A stretch of 58,398 nt of DNA, from positions 1 through 58,398 of the forward strand of contig PAQI01000028.1 in assembly GCA_002709235.1 (NCBI GenBank), read 5' to 3'. The notes under the pieces were generated by a model. The model saw only the letters and a list, made by a program, of their open reading frames with translations, did not search any database and was not told the DNA's origin. The position numbers and the translations under genes were made by a program. This document shows positions 1 to 8,569 of the stretch, in pieces (position 1 is the stretch's first letter; each line of letters opens with the position of its first letter). Source of the stretch: Hirschia sp. (GTDB taxonomy: Bacteria; Pseudomonadota; Alphaproteobacteria; Caulobacterales; Hyphomonadaceae).

Positions 1-133
1 CATCCGAAACCAGACCGCGGCTGGTTTCCGGGTCCATCCGTGGCAGATTGCCGGCGTCAGGGTCTCCGTTGGGGTTGCCGTTAGCGACGTCGAACAGGAG
101 GACGAAATCATAACGGTTTACGATGGCGGTCAT
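1..133 (-). CDS. cas7c: Cas7c (Csd2), N-terminal fragment cut by window edge
   Basis: Only the first 44 residues are in the window; the gene continues beyond the left edge. The start reads [16 protein letters not shown] followed by [12 protein letters not shown], the N-terminal signature of the type I-C Cas7 (Csd2) backbone subunit. In this family about seven copies bind the crRNA spacer along the Cascade complex. The ATG overlaps the stop of cas8c in an ATGA, so the two are translationally coupled. Cas order (3-5-8-7) is the standard type I-C order, which predicts cas4, cas1, cas2 and the CRISPR array to the left of base 1. Confidence 0.93.
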   Translation of the reverse strand, partial: MTAIVNRYDFVLLFDVANGNPNGDPDAGNLPRMDPETSRGLVSD

Positions 134-1878
134 TGGGCGGTCTCCTGAGTTTGCGCTGCGTCGTCCTTCTTGCGCGTGCGCTGATGGTAATAGCCGAGGT
201 TGAATAGGGCCTGTTCAGACAGTGAAAGGGTGGTCGGAAAAGGGGCGTCCCCTGGAGACAGAAGTCCCATGATCTCTTCAATCTGGCTATCGAAATAGTG
301 GCGTAGACCGCCCGACGTCTTGCCGAGTTTGGACAAATGGTGCTGCGCGTTTCTGATGATGAGCGGAAACACCTTTTGCGGCTGTGCGGAGGCGGCGCCA
401 TAGAACCTGTCCTTGATGGTGGCGTTCACGTTCCCCAGCGCTGCGGTCTGGATGCGTTCATATACGGCGAACAGGCGCCCCAGGAGGTAGCCTTTGTCCG
501 TGAAGTCAGGGTCGAGCGCCACGGGCGTCTCCTTCTTGTTACAGTTACGAATGAGCAGGGCCTTGAGAATGCCGACGCGATAGGCGTTCACATCCTTGTC
601 GGCGCGGATTCGCATCAGCACGGTTGAGAAAAGCGTTTGCGGATAGCGTGTTCCGGTCAGGATTGACCGGAACCAGTCGCCCGCGAGCTTGGGCGGAATG
701 TTCTCGCGCTTGTGCTGCGTGGCGGTTTCCAGAACATATCTCCAGAGTGCGGGATAGGGCTCCCGAGGCGGCGGAGAGATTTTCAATTCCGAGACATATT
801 TTTGGTAATTGCGCGTGATCGCCGTAAAATCGTCCTCGATCCAGAAGCGGATCGAGATACGGGCTGCGTTGGGGGCGAGGCCTAGGACGTAAAAACGCAT
901 GCCTTGCGCCAGGTCAGGATTCAGGTCCTTGAGCGGTCGGCCTTCACGCAAGCCCTGCAACACCTCGCCGACCCGCTTGGATTGGATGTTGTCATCTTCA
1001 GTGTTGTCGTCATCCGCCAACATTTTGGCGAATAGATCCTCGCTAAATTCGGATGACTTAATGTCGGACGCATCCGCCCAGACGACAGTGGACGCATCGC
1101 CGATCTGGATGCGATGGCCGCTGTCCTTGCCTAAAAAGATGTTCAGAGCGGTGGTGTACTTGAACGCAGCGAGTTCGGAGACGGGCGCGTTGTCGCCCTG
1201 CTGGTGTCCATAGGATTCATAGGCCTCGGCGTTGAAGGCGACGATGGACCCGCCAGAAGATTGCCCGCCCCAGACGCCCTTGATCGCAGGATGGAGGCGC
1301 GCAATTGCGCGTTGTTCGCCGTCCACAAGGCAGGCAGCGGTCGCGGCGTCTTTGGCCGCTCTCATTTGGGACCATAACTTGCGTGCGGCCGGACGCTCAT
1401 GGATTCGAATATGCTGATGACGTTCGCTCTCCAGAACGAATGCAACATTCTGATCCTTCATCTCCTCCGGCCAGCCGAGAGCGTTGAATGTTTCCGGCGT
1501 CCAGGTTTCGAGAAAACGTCGGAAAGCCACGAGTCCAGGGTCTGTTTCAGCGCTTAAAATTTCCAGATGACGGTTTTTGAATGCGACGCGTTCTTCTGAA
1601 AGTCGTCTTCCTTCGCCGGCAGTCACCCCCAGAACATAGGAGGTCTTGTCCCACAGAAAATTGGGCGCAATGCCCGATGTCCTTTTGGCGCCCTGGGGAA
1701 CGAACATGGGTCGCGGGGCCTTCTTGGCACCTTCGCCAACCCGCCAGTCGGTCACGTTCGCAACGGTGCCATCCTCGTACAGTGAGATAAGAAAACCAAT
1801 CTTCTCGGATGAATAGCCGAAGGGTGGCGCATCAGGCAGGCGGTCATAGGCGTTGGCAAGAGATGCGAGGATCGTCAT
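130..1878 (-). CDS. cas8c: Cas8c (Csd1), type I-C Cascade large subunit
   Basis: This 582-residue protein has the length and N-terminus ([21 protein letters not shown], then [13 protein letters not shown]) of the Csd1/Cas8c family. The family recognises the PAM and opens target DNA; in type I-C a small Cas11c is often made from an internal start in this gene. Recognisable stretches are WVWG-like [13 protein letters not shown] near residue 205 and [10 protein letters not shown] near 345. It starts in an ATGA overlap with cas5c and ends in an ATGA overlap with cas7c. No frameshift is seen. An internal start for Cas11c in the C-terminal third was not pinpointed. Confidence 0.95.
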   Translation of the reverse strand: MTILASLANAYDRLPDAPPFGYSSEKIGFLISLYEDGTVANVTDWRVGEGAKKAPRPMFVPQGAKRTSGIAPNFLWDKTSYVLGVTAGEGRRLSEERVAFKNRHLEILSAETDPGLVAFRRFLETWTPETFNALGWPEEMKDQNVAFVLESERHQHIRIHERPAARKLWSQMRAAKDAATAACLVDGEQRAIARLHPAIKGVWGGQSSGGSIVAFNAEAYESYGHQQGDNAPVSELAAFKYTTALNIFLGKDSGHRIQIGDASTVVWADASDIKSSEFSEDLFAKMLADDDNTEDDNIQSKRVGEVLQGLREGRPLKDLNPDLAQGMRFYVLGLAPNAARISIRFWIEDDFTAITRNYQKYVSELKISPPPREPYPALWRYVLETATQHKRENIPPKLAGDWFRSILTGTRYPQTLFSTVLMRIRADKDVNAYRVGILKALLIRNCNKKETPVALDPDFTDKGYLLGRLFAVYERIQTAALGNVNATIKDRFYGAASAQPQKVFPLIIRNAQHHLSKLGKTSGGLRHYFDSQIEEIMGLLSPGDAPFPTTLSLSEQALFNLGYYHQRTRKKDDAAQTQETAQ

Positions 1879-2573
1879 CTCAGGATCTCCTCCGATCCGG
1901 GATGCGGAATGCGCATCACGCCGTTGTCGAGCCGGGCGCGGAAGAACAGGGAGGGTTTGCCCTTTTCCTGGTGAGCGATGTCCCAGAGCATGATCCCCAG
2001 ATCGCGCGGAACGCCAAATCCCAGTTCCGGCGTCTGATGTTCCGGAGCCGCCCGAGGCGGCTGAGCCAATGGATCGAGAAGCTCGAATTTTGCATCAAAC
2101 TCACGCGTTCCAAGGCAGGGCTGGTGGAAGCATTGTCCGCGCGCCGCTCGGCGGTTGAAGATGTCAAGGTGCTTGCCTTCATTGTCGTCGGCGCTGGCTT
2201 TTGTCGTCATCACGAAATGCGCTTCGATCACATAGGCGACGTCGACCAGCACATTCGCCGCGCGTTGTTGGCGGTGATCGTCGATCAATAGCTGAAGATC
2301 TCCGACATCTCCCCGGTTCATCGCGGTCTGGAGATTCCGCGCCGACGCCTTGGCGCCGACTTCATTGCGGCGGATAGACTGAAAGCGAATGGGTTTTAGG
2401 ACATGGATAGCGTCCACTACCCAGCGGATCGCCGGTTTCCAGTGAATGGCCTCCAGAACACCGCGCGCCGCTGAAGGCGTCATCACGTCGTAAGAGACTC
2501 TCTCCACCTTCATCTCCGGTCGTGTAAAACAGGCGCGTTCGCCTGAGACCAGCAGTTTGACTCCGTAGGTCAT
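1875..2573 (-). CDS. cas5c: Cas5c (Cas5d), pre-crRNA processing subunit
   Basis: At 232 residues this matches type I-C Cas5, which in this subtype replaces Cas6 and cuts the pre-crRNA. The N-terminal ferredoxin-like strand is followed by VERVSYDVMTPSAARGVLEAI, the family's glycine-rich region, and a GKH dipeptide context (NEGKHLDIF) sits about residue 133 where the Lys-His pair used for RNA cleavage is expected. The C-terminus has the LDNGVMRIP-type stretch typical of Csd5. It begins 15 bases after the cas3 stop and overlaps cas8c by ATGA, consistent with one operon transcript. Confidence 0.94.
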   Translation of the reverse strand: MTYGVKLLVSGERACFTRPEMKVERVSYDVMTPSAARGVLEAIHWKPAIRWVVDAIHVLKPIRFQSIRRNEVGAKASARNLQTAMNRGDVGDLQLLIDDHRQQRAANVLVDVAYVIEAHFVMTTKASADDNEGKHLDIFNRRAARGQCFHQPCLGTREFDAKFELLDPLAQPPRAAPEHQTPELGFGVPRDLGIMLWDIAHQEKGKPSLFFRARLDNGVMRIPHPGSEEILR

Positions 2574-2588
2574 ATCGATCCTTCCTGT

Positions 2589-4931
2589 TCACATTTGCCA
2601 GCTTTCAAAACCGAGATAGTCAGCATTCTCCCACAGCAGGCCTGTCTCATCGCTGTACAAAGGCGTGTCGCCATCCAGCGCCGCCTCGTTGAGAACGGCG
2701 AATTGGTCGCCGCGCAGGTCGGGATGGCGAAACGCGACATGGCCATTCTTGATCAGCAGATCGCGCGCCTTGGGCGGAACCTGCACAATGAAAAGCTGCA
2801 GATCGCGGGCGAGTGTGCCTGAAGGGATTTTCTCTATGGCCAGGCGGTCAACCGCCTCTTTGGCCTTGTCGTCGCGTGGAATGATCACCGGCGCCATGCC
2901 GCTTTCGATCATGCGGAATCTCTCCGCAGCCGTACGGTAGTGAAAATCCGTACCTGACGCCGGGGTGGCTTTGAACAGGCCGACAATGCCGTGATTGTCG
3001 AGCCCTTCGCGCCCCACGCGCCAGTATGTCTCCTCGAAGTAGGCCTGCATGGCGGATGGTGAGAGAAGGTCGTCCTTGTGCTCGATGAACATGCGAGACA
3101 TGTCGCCGCTCAGTCCAGCGATTTCGGTGGGAGGTGGAAAGTCCGGTGATGTGAATACGGATACCAGGCTGTCCTCGATGGGGCGGAGCCCCTCCCGGTT
3201 GCAGCGTCCGGCCGCCTGAGCGATCTGATCGAGACCTGCTTCTGCGCGCCAGACGCGGGGGAAATCCAAGTCTACGCCAGCTTCAACCAGCGATGTCGCG
3301 ATGACGCGGCAAGGGCGGTCATCATCGGCCGAGAGGCGCGCTCGTATGTCGCCGAGAATGCGTTTGCGATGTGCCGCGTATTGACGGGTCGTGAGGTGGA
3401 TCAACCCTTCCAGGCCGGCAGCTTTGGCGTCCTGGTAAAGCGCAAGAGCGTGCTTGCGCGAATTGACGATGACCAGTCCCTGATGCGTCTCGGCGAGCTC
3501 TTTTACGAGTTCATCATTGCTTCGCTCTCCAATAAACTTCAACGATACGCGCGCCAGCTGTTTTGCAAGTTCAGGCGGGTCGGGTGCGAGTTCTCTGTCA
3601 TCGGATAGATCGAGCCCCTCCTGGCGTTGGCTTCTGCTTGCGAGGGGCGAGAAATGACGTCTATCCAGCGCTGGTTGCGTCGCTGTGCAGAGGATGATGG
3701 AGCACCCATAGTTGCGCGACAATTCCTCCAGCATGCGCATGCATGGGATGAGCAGTCCGCGCGGCAGCGTCTGGGCTTCGTCCAGAATGATCACACTGCG
3801 TGCGATATTGTGCAGTTTTCGGCAACGTGAAGGACGCGCGGCGAACAGGCTCTCGAAAAGTTGAACATTGGTGGTGACCACGACAGGTGCCGCCCAGTCT
3901 TGCATAGCGAGTTTGAGTTTTTCCAAACCGCTTCTTTTCTGATCAAGGGAGCGATCATCGTTTCCGCGCTTCAAGTTAGCATCTTCGATGGCGGAATGGT
4001 GCTCGAGCACATTGTCGTTGCCGAGTATGTCTTTGAAGATTGCCGCCGTCTGGTCGATGATGGACGTAAATGGAGCGGCGTATATGATCCGGTCGAGCCG
4101 GTGGGCTGATGCGTGGTGCAATGCGAAGCCTAGAGAGGCGAGGGTTTTGCCGCCTCCCGTCGGCACTGTCAGCGTAAACAGGCCTGGAGATTCGGCCGCT
4201 TGAGCAAGAACATGATGAAGTATTTCACTGCGGAGCTTGTTGATCGGCGTTTCGGTCGTGAAGGATGCAATCTTTGCATGGAAAGACGCTCGCATCGTCG
4301 GCAATACAGATTGCAGGTCGGACCAGTCACGCGCTGATACGCGCCCCTCCGCCTTATCAAAGAACGCCTCGGTGTCCTTGAAATCAGCATCGACGAGACA
4401 GGAAAAAATCATGCGTCCCAGAACGGATAGCTGGAAGTCGAAACATTGACGATCCATCACCTTTAGCCGGGGCTGAATATCATCAAAGGATGGGTGGATG
4501 TCTTCGGTCCACGATGGATCGAGGACGCAGAAGTCAAAGTCGGATAGCCTTTGATTGAGCGTCCACCCGCCGCCGGCTGACCCGCTCATGTCCGGCAGGC
4601 CGGCATGGTGGCCGGCGATGCAATAGGAAATGAGCTGGCTGACTAGATTTTGAGACGGAGGAGCGTTGTTCTTGATCCAAACAGCACCGGCCGTAGAGTG
4701 TTCGACGCGCAGCGTGGGGTCGGTAAGGCGTCGCTGAAAATTCGGATCATACTTTCCAAGATCGTGAAGCAGTCCGGCCAAGGCTGCTGCGCTTTCTAGG
4801 CCTATACCCAGACGAACGGCGAACTTGTGGCATTTAGTAGATGTGCCTCGAAGATGATCTGGCAAAGTATGCCAGTGTGCTTTTGGAAGATCCTTCAACG
4901 AATGTGCGTAGAACAAATTCGGCCCCCCCAT
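2589..4931 (-). CDS. cas3: Cas3 nuclease-helicase, type I-C
   Basis: This 780-residue protein combines an N-terminal HD nuclease with an SF2 helicase, and degrades DNA marked by Cascade. HD residues visible are His10, the HD pair at 56-57 (LLHDLGK), His78 and the His-His at 108-109. The helicase has Walker A TGGGKT at about 258-263, a DEAQ box at 384-387 and the motif VI-like QAAGRCNREG. All expected catalytic residues are present, so interference looks functional. The start codon lies in a run of G residues, with no strong Shine-Dalgarno sequence. It is the first gene of the leftward cas operon. Confidence 0.95.
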   Translation of the reverse strand: MGGPNLFYAHSLKDLPKAHWHTLPDHLRGTSTKCHKFAVRLGIGLESAAALAGLLHDLGKYDPNFQRRLTDPTLRVEHSTAGAVWIKNNAPPSQNLVSQLISYCIAGHHAGLPDMSGSAGGGWTLNQRLSDFDFCVLDPSWTEDIHPSFDDIQPRLKVMDRQCFDFQLSVLGRMIFSCLVDADFKDTEAFFDKAEGRVSARDWSDLQSVLPTMRASFHAKIASFTTETPINKLRSEILHHVLAQAAESPGLFTLTVPTGGGKTLASLGFALHHASAHRLDRIIYAAPFTSIIDQTAAIFKDILGNDNVLEHHSAIEDANLKRGNDDRSLDQKRSGLEKLKLAMQDWAAPVVVTTNVQLFESLFAARPSRCRKLHNIARSVIILDEAQTLPRGLLIPCMRMLEELSRNYGCSIILCTATQPALDRRHFSPLASRSQRQEGLDLSDDRELAPDPPELAKQLARVSLKFIGERSNDELVKELAETHQGLVIVNSRKHALALYQDAKAAGLEGLIHLTTRQYAAHRKRILGDIRARLSADDDRPCRVIATSLVEAGVDLDFPRVWRAEAGLDQIAQAAGRCNREGLRPIEDSLVSVFTSPDFPPPTEIAGLSGDMSRMFIEHKDDLLSPSAMQAYFEETYWRVGREGLDNHGIVGLFKATPASGTDFHYRTAAERFRMIESGMAPVIIPRDDKAKEAVDRLAIEKIPSGTLARDLQLFIVQVPPKARDLLIKNGHVAFRHPDLRGDQFAVLNEAALDGDTPLYSDETGLLWENADYLGFESWQM

Positions 4932-5474
4932 ACCAAACTTTTTTGAATGAGGTGAAGATTCTGTTCTGCCGTCAAGTTTTGACCCAGATGACTATTGTAG
5001 TGTATTTTTTAAGAAAAGCGATTTCAGACAGATTCTGTCGAAATAAAAACTCTAGAATCTTGAGACGGCATCCACAATTTGAGCTGAGATTGAAGACCGA
5101 ATTGACGCAGATCTCTTTTTTCTGTCGTGTTTGATCTCGGCTGGGACGGTTCTCTGCACCATTGGCGAAAATTGTACGTCGTTTACGGTGATTGCAATGT
5201 CGATTTATTCTCGCTTGGGTAACGTGCGCAATGTCAACTCAATCACTGCGTTAGAGGTTTTATGTAAAGGCCTTCAATAGTGACATTGTCGAGATGCTTG
5301 TCAGCATGGCAGCCGTAGATCCCTTTGCCGACTTCAGCAAGCGAGTCTCGCTGTCCGCGGTCGAACAACAATTGAAATAGGTAAAATCATCTGATTCCTT
5401 TTCCGCGAAAGGTCCTCAGCGAGTAAGTATTTACATTACACCGGGGCAAAACGCACGATTCAGTTCCGCATCAT
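4932..5474. other. Gene-poor stretch upstream of the cas operon
   Basis: About 540 bases between cas3 and the next gene hold no coding region I can support. The composition is more AT-rich than the flanks, particularly 4980-5060, as expected for a promoter region of the leftward cas operon. No CRISPR-like direct repeats are visible. Confidence 0.6.
5027..5039. promoter_or_regulatory. Candidate operator palindrome upstream of cas3
   Basis: GACAGATTCTGTC is a perfect 6-bp palindrome around a single central base. It lies roughly 100 bases upstream of the cas3 start, inside the AT-rich part of the intergenic region. A TACAAT hexamer on the minus strand (about 4994-4999) could be a -10 element just downstream of it. 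A repressor site for the cas operon is an inference only. Confidence 0.25.
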
Positions 5475-5510
5475 ATGGACTGCCACGCCGTTTCGAGCGT
5501 TCGTGCCGGT

Positions 5511-5705
5511 ATGGACAGATTGGACCAAGCACGAGAGTTGATAGCGAAGGCGACCGCCTTGTTGGAGGACGCCGCGACAGCTGCGGTTGAGGGGCAAGGC
5601 GCATCCTCCGGCGCTGACATATGCGATGCTGCAGCGCTTGTAATCACGCTTTCAAACAGTGCTATCGCCGCCGCTCAAAGCGCAGCGGATCTTTTCACTG
5701 AATAG
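5511..5705 (+). CDS. Small helical protein of unknown function
   Basis: I do not recognise this protein. From the second ATG it is 64 residues (76 from the ATG at 5475), rich in Ala, Asp and Leu and probably one or two amphipathic helices: MDRLDQARELIAKATALLED, then a linker with GQGASSGAD, then a second helix rich in Ala. Neither start has a clear Shine-Dalgarno sequence. It reads in the same direction as the recombinase cassette 140 bases further on and could belong to that element. It may also be a chance frame; codon use looks coding but the length is short. Confidence 0.45.
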   Translation: MDRLDQARELIAKATALLEDAATAAVEGQGASSGADICDAAALVITLSNSAIAAAQSAADLFTE

Positions 5706-5849
5706 TCGCTGATCCGACTGGACTTCAGTCGTCAAACGAGCGGTAGTGAAGGCACGCAAGGACACTGCGCTTCGCTGGAGATCTCATGATCCACCGGCCT
5801 TCAGTCAGTGGAAGCAAAGAGCGCTTCTGTTTTTTTGAAGGAGCAATTC

Positions 5850-6083
5850 ATGTCCACATCATCGACGACACAACCCAAAACCAGGAACCAGGAATTTATA
5901 GCGTTGCTGCGCTGTAAGAACGGAATCTCGATCGCCGAGCTCGCAGCCGCCATGAACTGGAAGCCGCACACGACGCGGGCGGGGCTGACGCGGTTGCGAC
6001 AGGCGGGTTGGACCATCGAGAAGCTTGATCCAGCCAGCGGCGAACGCGCATCGCGTTATCGCATCGCAAAGGCCCGGTCATGA
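5850..6083 (+). CDS. DUF3489 winged-helix protein
   Basis: A 77-residue protein starting at the ATG preceded by AAGGAG with six-base spacing; the frame is open further upstream but has no such site. The core (NQEFIALLRCKNGISIAELA, then NWKPHTTRAGLTRLRQAGW and ASRYRIAK) is the DUF3489 helix-turn-helix with a recognition helix and a C-terminal strand. It overlaps the next gene by ATGA. Proteins of this family usually sit beside DUF2924 and a large serine recombinase in alphaproteobacteria (my recall). A DNA-binding role in controlling or steering the recombinase is plausible but unproven. Confidence 0.85.
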   Translation: MSTSSTTQPKTRNQEFIALLRCKNGISIAELAAAMNWKPHTTRAGLTRLRQAGWTIEKLDPASGERASRYRIAKARS

Positions 6084-6490
6084 GTTTGGAGACGTTAAAA
6101 AGCGCTTCAAGGTCAGAGCTGATCGAGCGTTGGACCGCACTGTTTGACCAATCACCGCCCTCAGGGCTCAGCCAGCCCATGCTGGTTCGCATTCTTGCCT
6201 GGGAGACCCAGGCGAGAATACATGGCGGATTAAGCAAGCGCACGCGCAACCGCCTCAAGGCGGTTGTGAAAGGCAAGGCCAAAGTAAAACCTGTCACCAG
6301 CGCGCCAGCTGGCGCGCGTCTGGTGCGTGAATGGAATGGCGTCAGCCATGTGGTCGATGTGAGTGAGGATGGCGTGCTCTATCGCGGCGAGCGTTATGCG
6401 TCCTTGTCCGCTGTCGCACGGCGTATCACAGGCGCGCATTGGTCGGGTCCTCGTTTCTTCGGTCTCAATACGCGCAAGGTCACCTCATGA
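6080..6490 (+). CDS. DUF2924 protein, recombinase-associated
   Basis: This 136-residue protein matches the DUF2924 pattern: an N-terminal helical half (LIERWTALFDQSPP, MLVRILAWETQAR), a basic linker (GKAKVKPVTS) and a C-terminal half with GARLVREWNG, VVDVSEDGVLYRGERY and the ending ITGAHWSGPRFFGL. The last part resembles the RAMA-type region seen in other DNA-linked proteins. It overlaps DUF3489 (ATGA at 6080) and the recombinase (ATGA at 6487), so the three proteins should be made in fixed proportion. Its molecular role is unknown. Confidence 0.88.
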   Translation: MSLETLKSASRSELIERWTALFDQSPPSGLSQPMLVRILAWETQARIHGGLSKRTRNRLKAVVKGKAKVKPVTSAPAGARLVREWNGVSHVVDVSEDGVLYRGERYASLSAVARRITGAHWSGPRFFGLNTRKVTS

Positions 6491-8130
6491 ACCGGCGGAC
6501 CATTCGCTGCGCGGTTTACACGCGCAAATCCTCAGAGGAGGGGCTGGATCAGGACTTCAACTCTCTGGACGCACAATATGAAGCCTGCGCCGCCTATATC
6601 GCCAGTCAAAAGCATGAAGGCTGGAAACTGCTTGCACAGCGTTTCGACGATGGCGGTGTCTCGGGCGGGACGCTGGAGCGACAGGACCTACAGCGATTGC
6701 TCGCGGATGTGGACGCCGGCCTGATCGACATGATCGTGGTCTACAAGATAGACCGGCTAACGCGCAGCCTGTCTGACTTCTCACGACTGGTTGAACGGCT
6801 CGAGAAAGCAAACTGCTCATTTGTCTCCGTGACGCAGAGCTTTAACACCTCGACCTCAATGGGCCGGCTGACACTCAACGTCCTCCTGTCCTTCGCCCAA
6901 TTCGAGCGTGAGGTCACTGGCGAACGCATCCGGGACAAGATCGCAGCGTCGAAGAAGAGGGGGATGTGGGTCGGCGGTTGGCCGCCGCTGGGCTACGACG
7001 TCAAAGCGCGACCTGAGCGCGGGCTCGTCGTCAATGATGCGGAGGCGAGGGTGGTTCGAACACTCTTCAATCTTTATAGCGAGCTTGGCTGCCTTAGCGC
7101 AGTCCAACAGGAAGCAGAGCGGTTTGGCTTTCGGTCCAAGCACCGGACGTTCAAGAACGGCCGCAATATCGGCGGCAATGTCATGTCACGCGGTCAGATC
7201 CATTTCTTGCTGACCAACCCGATCTATGTCGGGTTGATCCGACATCGGAAGGAAACACATCCAGGACAACACGAACCTATTATCGATCAGGAGCTCTGGG
7301 ATCGGGTGCAGACAAAGCTGCAGCAAGCGAGCACGCGCCCGCGGAACATCACCAAAAGCGGAGAAACCTCGCTACTGGCTGGAAAGCTCTTTGATGACCA
7401 TGGACGCCTGACGCCGACGCATGCTCAGAAGGGTAAGCGTCGGCATCGTTACTATGTCTCCACCCATCTTGTGAAAGGCACCGCTCGGGACAATGGAACG
7501 GGCTGGCGTTTACCGGCGGTGCCTCTTGAGCGAATTGTCGTCGAAGCCGTTCGCCAACATCTTGAAGGCAACATGCACAAATTAGTGCAATCGCCAGATA
7601 TTGCAGCCATCCAACATGCGAATGCGCGTGTGCTGGAATTTGTGCAAGGCACAGAATTTTGTGCATCGCTCATTGAGCGGATCGAGGTCAAACAGGACGC
7701 TTTGACGATCAATCTCGCGGCGGAGGTGCTCGCGAATTCACTAGAGGCGTCCATTGCGGAACTGGATGCATCCTATCTCATCTTCTCGGTGCCGTTTTCC
7801 GTTCGTCGACGTGGCGTTGAGCAGAAGCTCTTATCCGGCGTGGCCAGTTCTCAACCCGACCAGATTTTCATTCGCGCTATCGCGCAAGCGCATGACTGGC
7901 TGGACCAGATCAAGGCGGGCAAATCGATCAAGGCGATCGCCAGAGAGCAAGGCGTTACAGACGGTCCAATCCGCAAGCGACTGATGCTGGCGTTTCTGTC
8001 CCCACGCATCGTTGAAGCCGTCTTGTGTGGCGAGCAGCCCACGCAGCTGACGCTGTTCCAGATCCTGGAAAACCCCGTCTCAAAATGCTGGGAGCAGCAG
8101 GAAAAAGAACTTGGATTTTCGGTTCCCTGA
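6487..8130 (+). CDS. Large serine recombinase
   Basis: Starting from the ATG that overlaps the DUF2924 stop, this is a 547-residue large serine recombinase. The resolvase domain covers about residues 6-155 with the nucleophile Ser15 in YTRKSSEEG and the conserved arginines in YKIDRLTRS and FEREVTGERIRDKI. A recombinase domain with GGWPPLGYD and FLLTNPIYVG follows, then a basic segment (THAQKGKRRHRYYVS) and a helical C-terminus. The family catalyses site-specific integration or excision through a 5'-phosphoserine link. The catalytic set is intact. The stop codon forms part of a TTCCCTGA repeat that continues downstream. Confidence 0.93.
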   Translation: MNRRTIRCAVYTRKSSEEGLDQDFNSLDAQYEACAAYIASQKHEGWKLLAQRFDDGGVSGGTLERQDLQRLLADVDAGLIDMIVVYKIDRLTRSLSDFSRLVERLEKANCSFVSVTQSFNTSTSMGRLTLNVLLSFAQFEREVTGERIRDKIAASKKRGMWVGGWPPLGYDVKARPERGLVVNDAEARVVRTLFNLYSELGCLSAVQQEAERFGFRSKHRTFKNGRNIGGNVMSRGQIHFLLTNPIYVGLIRHRKETHPGQHEPIIDQELWDRVQTKLQQASTRPRNITKSGETSLLAGKLFDDHGRLTPTHAQKGKRRHRYYVSTHLVKGTARDNGTGWRLPAVPLERIVVEAVRQHLEGNMHKLVQSPDIAAIQHANARVLEFVQGTEFCASLIERIEVKQDALTINLAAEVLANSLEASIAELDASYLIFSVPFSVRRRGVEQKLLSGVASSQPDQIFIRAIAQAHDWLDQIKAGKSIKAIAREQGVTDGPIRKRLMLAFLSPRIVEAVLCGEQPTQLTLFQILENPVSKCWEQQEKELGFSVP

Positions 8131-8211
8131 TAGGTTCGCCGGCGTTCCCTGTTTTCCCTGATCGCTTCCCTGATACGGCGATTTTCGTTCCCTGTTATGA
8201 AGAGCAGGGAA
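8123..8211. repeat. Five direct TTCCCTG repeats plus one inverted copy
   Basis: TTCCCTG occurs at 8123, 8145, 8154, 8166 and 8188, and its reverse complement CAGGGAA at 8205-8211. The first copy contains the recombinase stop codon. The last direct copy and the inverted copy can form a 7-bp hairpin with a ten-base loop. The spacing is irregular, so this is not a simple tandem array. A binding array for the recombinase or its accessory proteins is a reasonable guess. Confidence 0.75.
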
Positions 8212-8313
8212 TATCTCACCTAATGCACTGATATCATTACCCTAAACTACACACACGCAAGCGGTTGACGCCCGATATTGCAGAAATACGCTGTTATTCC
8301 ACCCATAACAGGG
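8188..8313. repeat. Inverted repeat pair CCCTGTTATG / CATAACAGGG
   Basis: CCCTGTTATG at 8190-8199 is matched exactly in inverse by CATAACAGGG at 8304-8313. A further CTGTTAT at 8291-8297 forms a 7-bp hairpin with ATAACAG at 8305-8311. These lie between the recombinase and tRNA-Ser. They could be crossover-site arms or accessory binding sites. Confidence 0.5.
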
Positions 8314-8479
8314 TAACCGGCAAAGCGCTCCGGCTTACTTGGGCGGTAGAGATTTCATGAGAAAATGGCGCGGATTTGAGCGATGCGTTCGGTCTCTACC
8401 GCGCAGTGGATCCGCAAGCGCCGGAATAGTCGGGACAATTTCTGAAGAGACCGCTCAGGTCCGAAAACTGGGAAATCCG
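8214..8479. other. Non-coding interval between recombinase and tRNA-Ser
   Basis: Apart from the inverted repeats described separately, I see no coding region here. If an integrated element ends at the tRNA 3' end, its attachment site should lie in this interval or in the tRNA itself. Confidence 0.5.
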
Positions 8480-8569
8480 TGGCGGATGAGGAGGGATTCG
8501 AACCCCCGGAACCCGTGAAGGCTCAACGGTTTTCAAGACCGCCGCATTCGACCACTCTGCCACTCATCC
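8480..8569 (-). tRNA. tRNA-Ser(UGA)
   Basis: Read on the minus strand this 90-base gene has a GGATGAG acceptor stem paired with CTCATCC, discriminator G, an encoded CCA, a long variable arm typical of serine tRNAs, and an anticodon loop CTTGAAA giving anticodon UGA. Its 3' end faces the recombinase and CRISPR-Cas block. Confidence 0.95.

Noticed and set aside
1-5474. CRISPR array next to the cas genes
   Set aside because: No repeats of 28-37 bases with spacers are seen in this part. The array is expected beyond the left edge, after cas2.
8205-8211. Recombinase terminator from the last TTCCCTG pair
   Set aside because: A 7-bp stem with a ten-base loop and no T-run is too weak to call a terminator.
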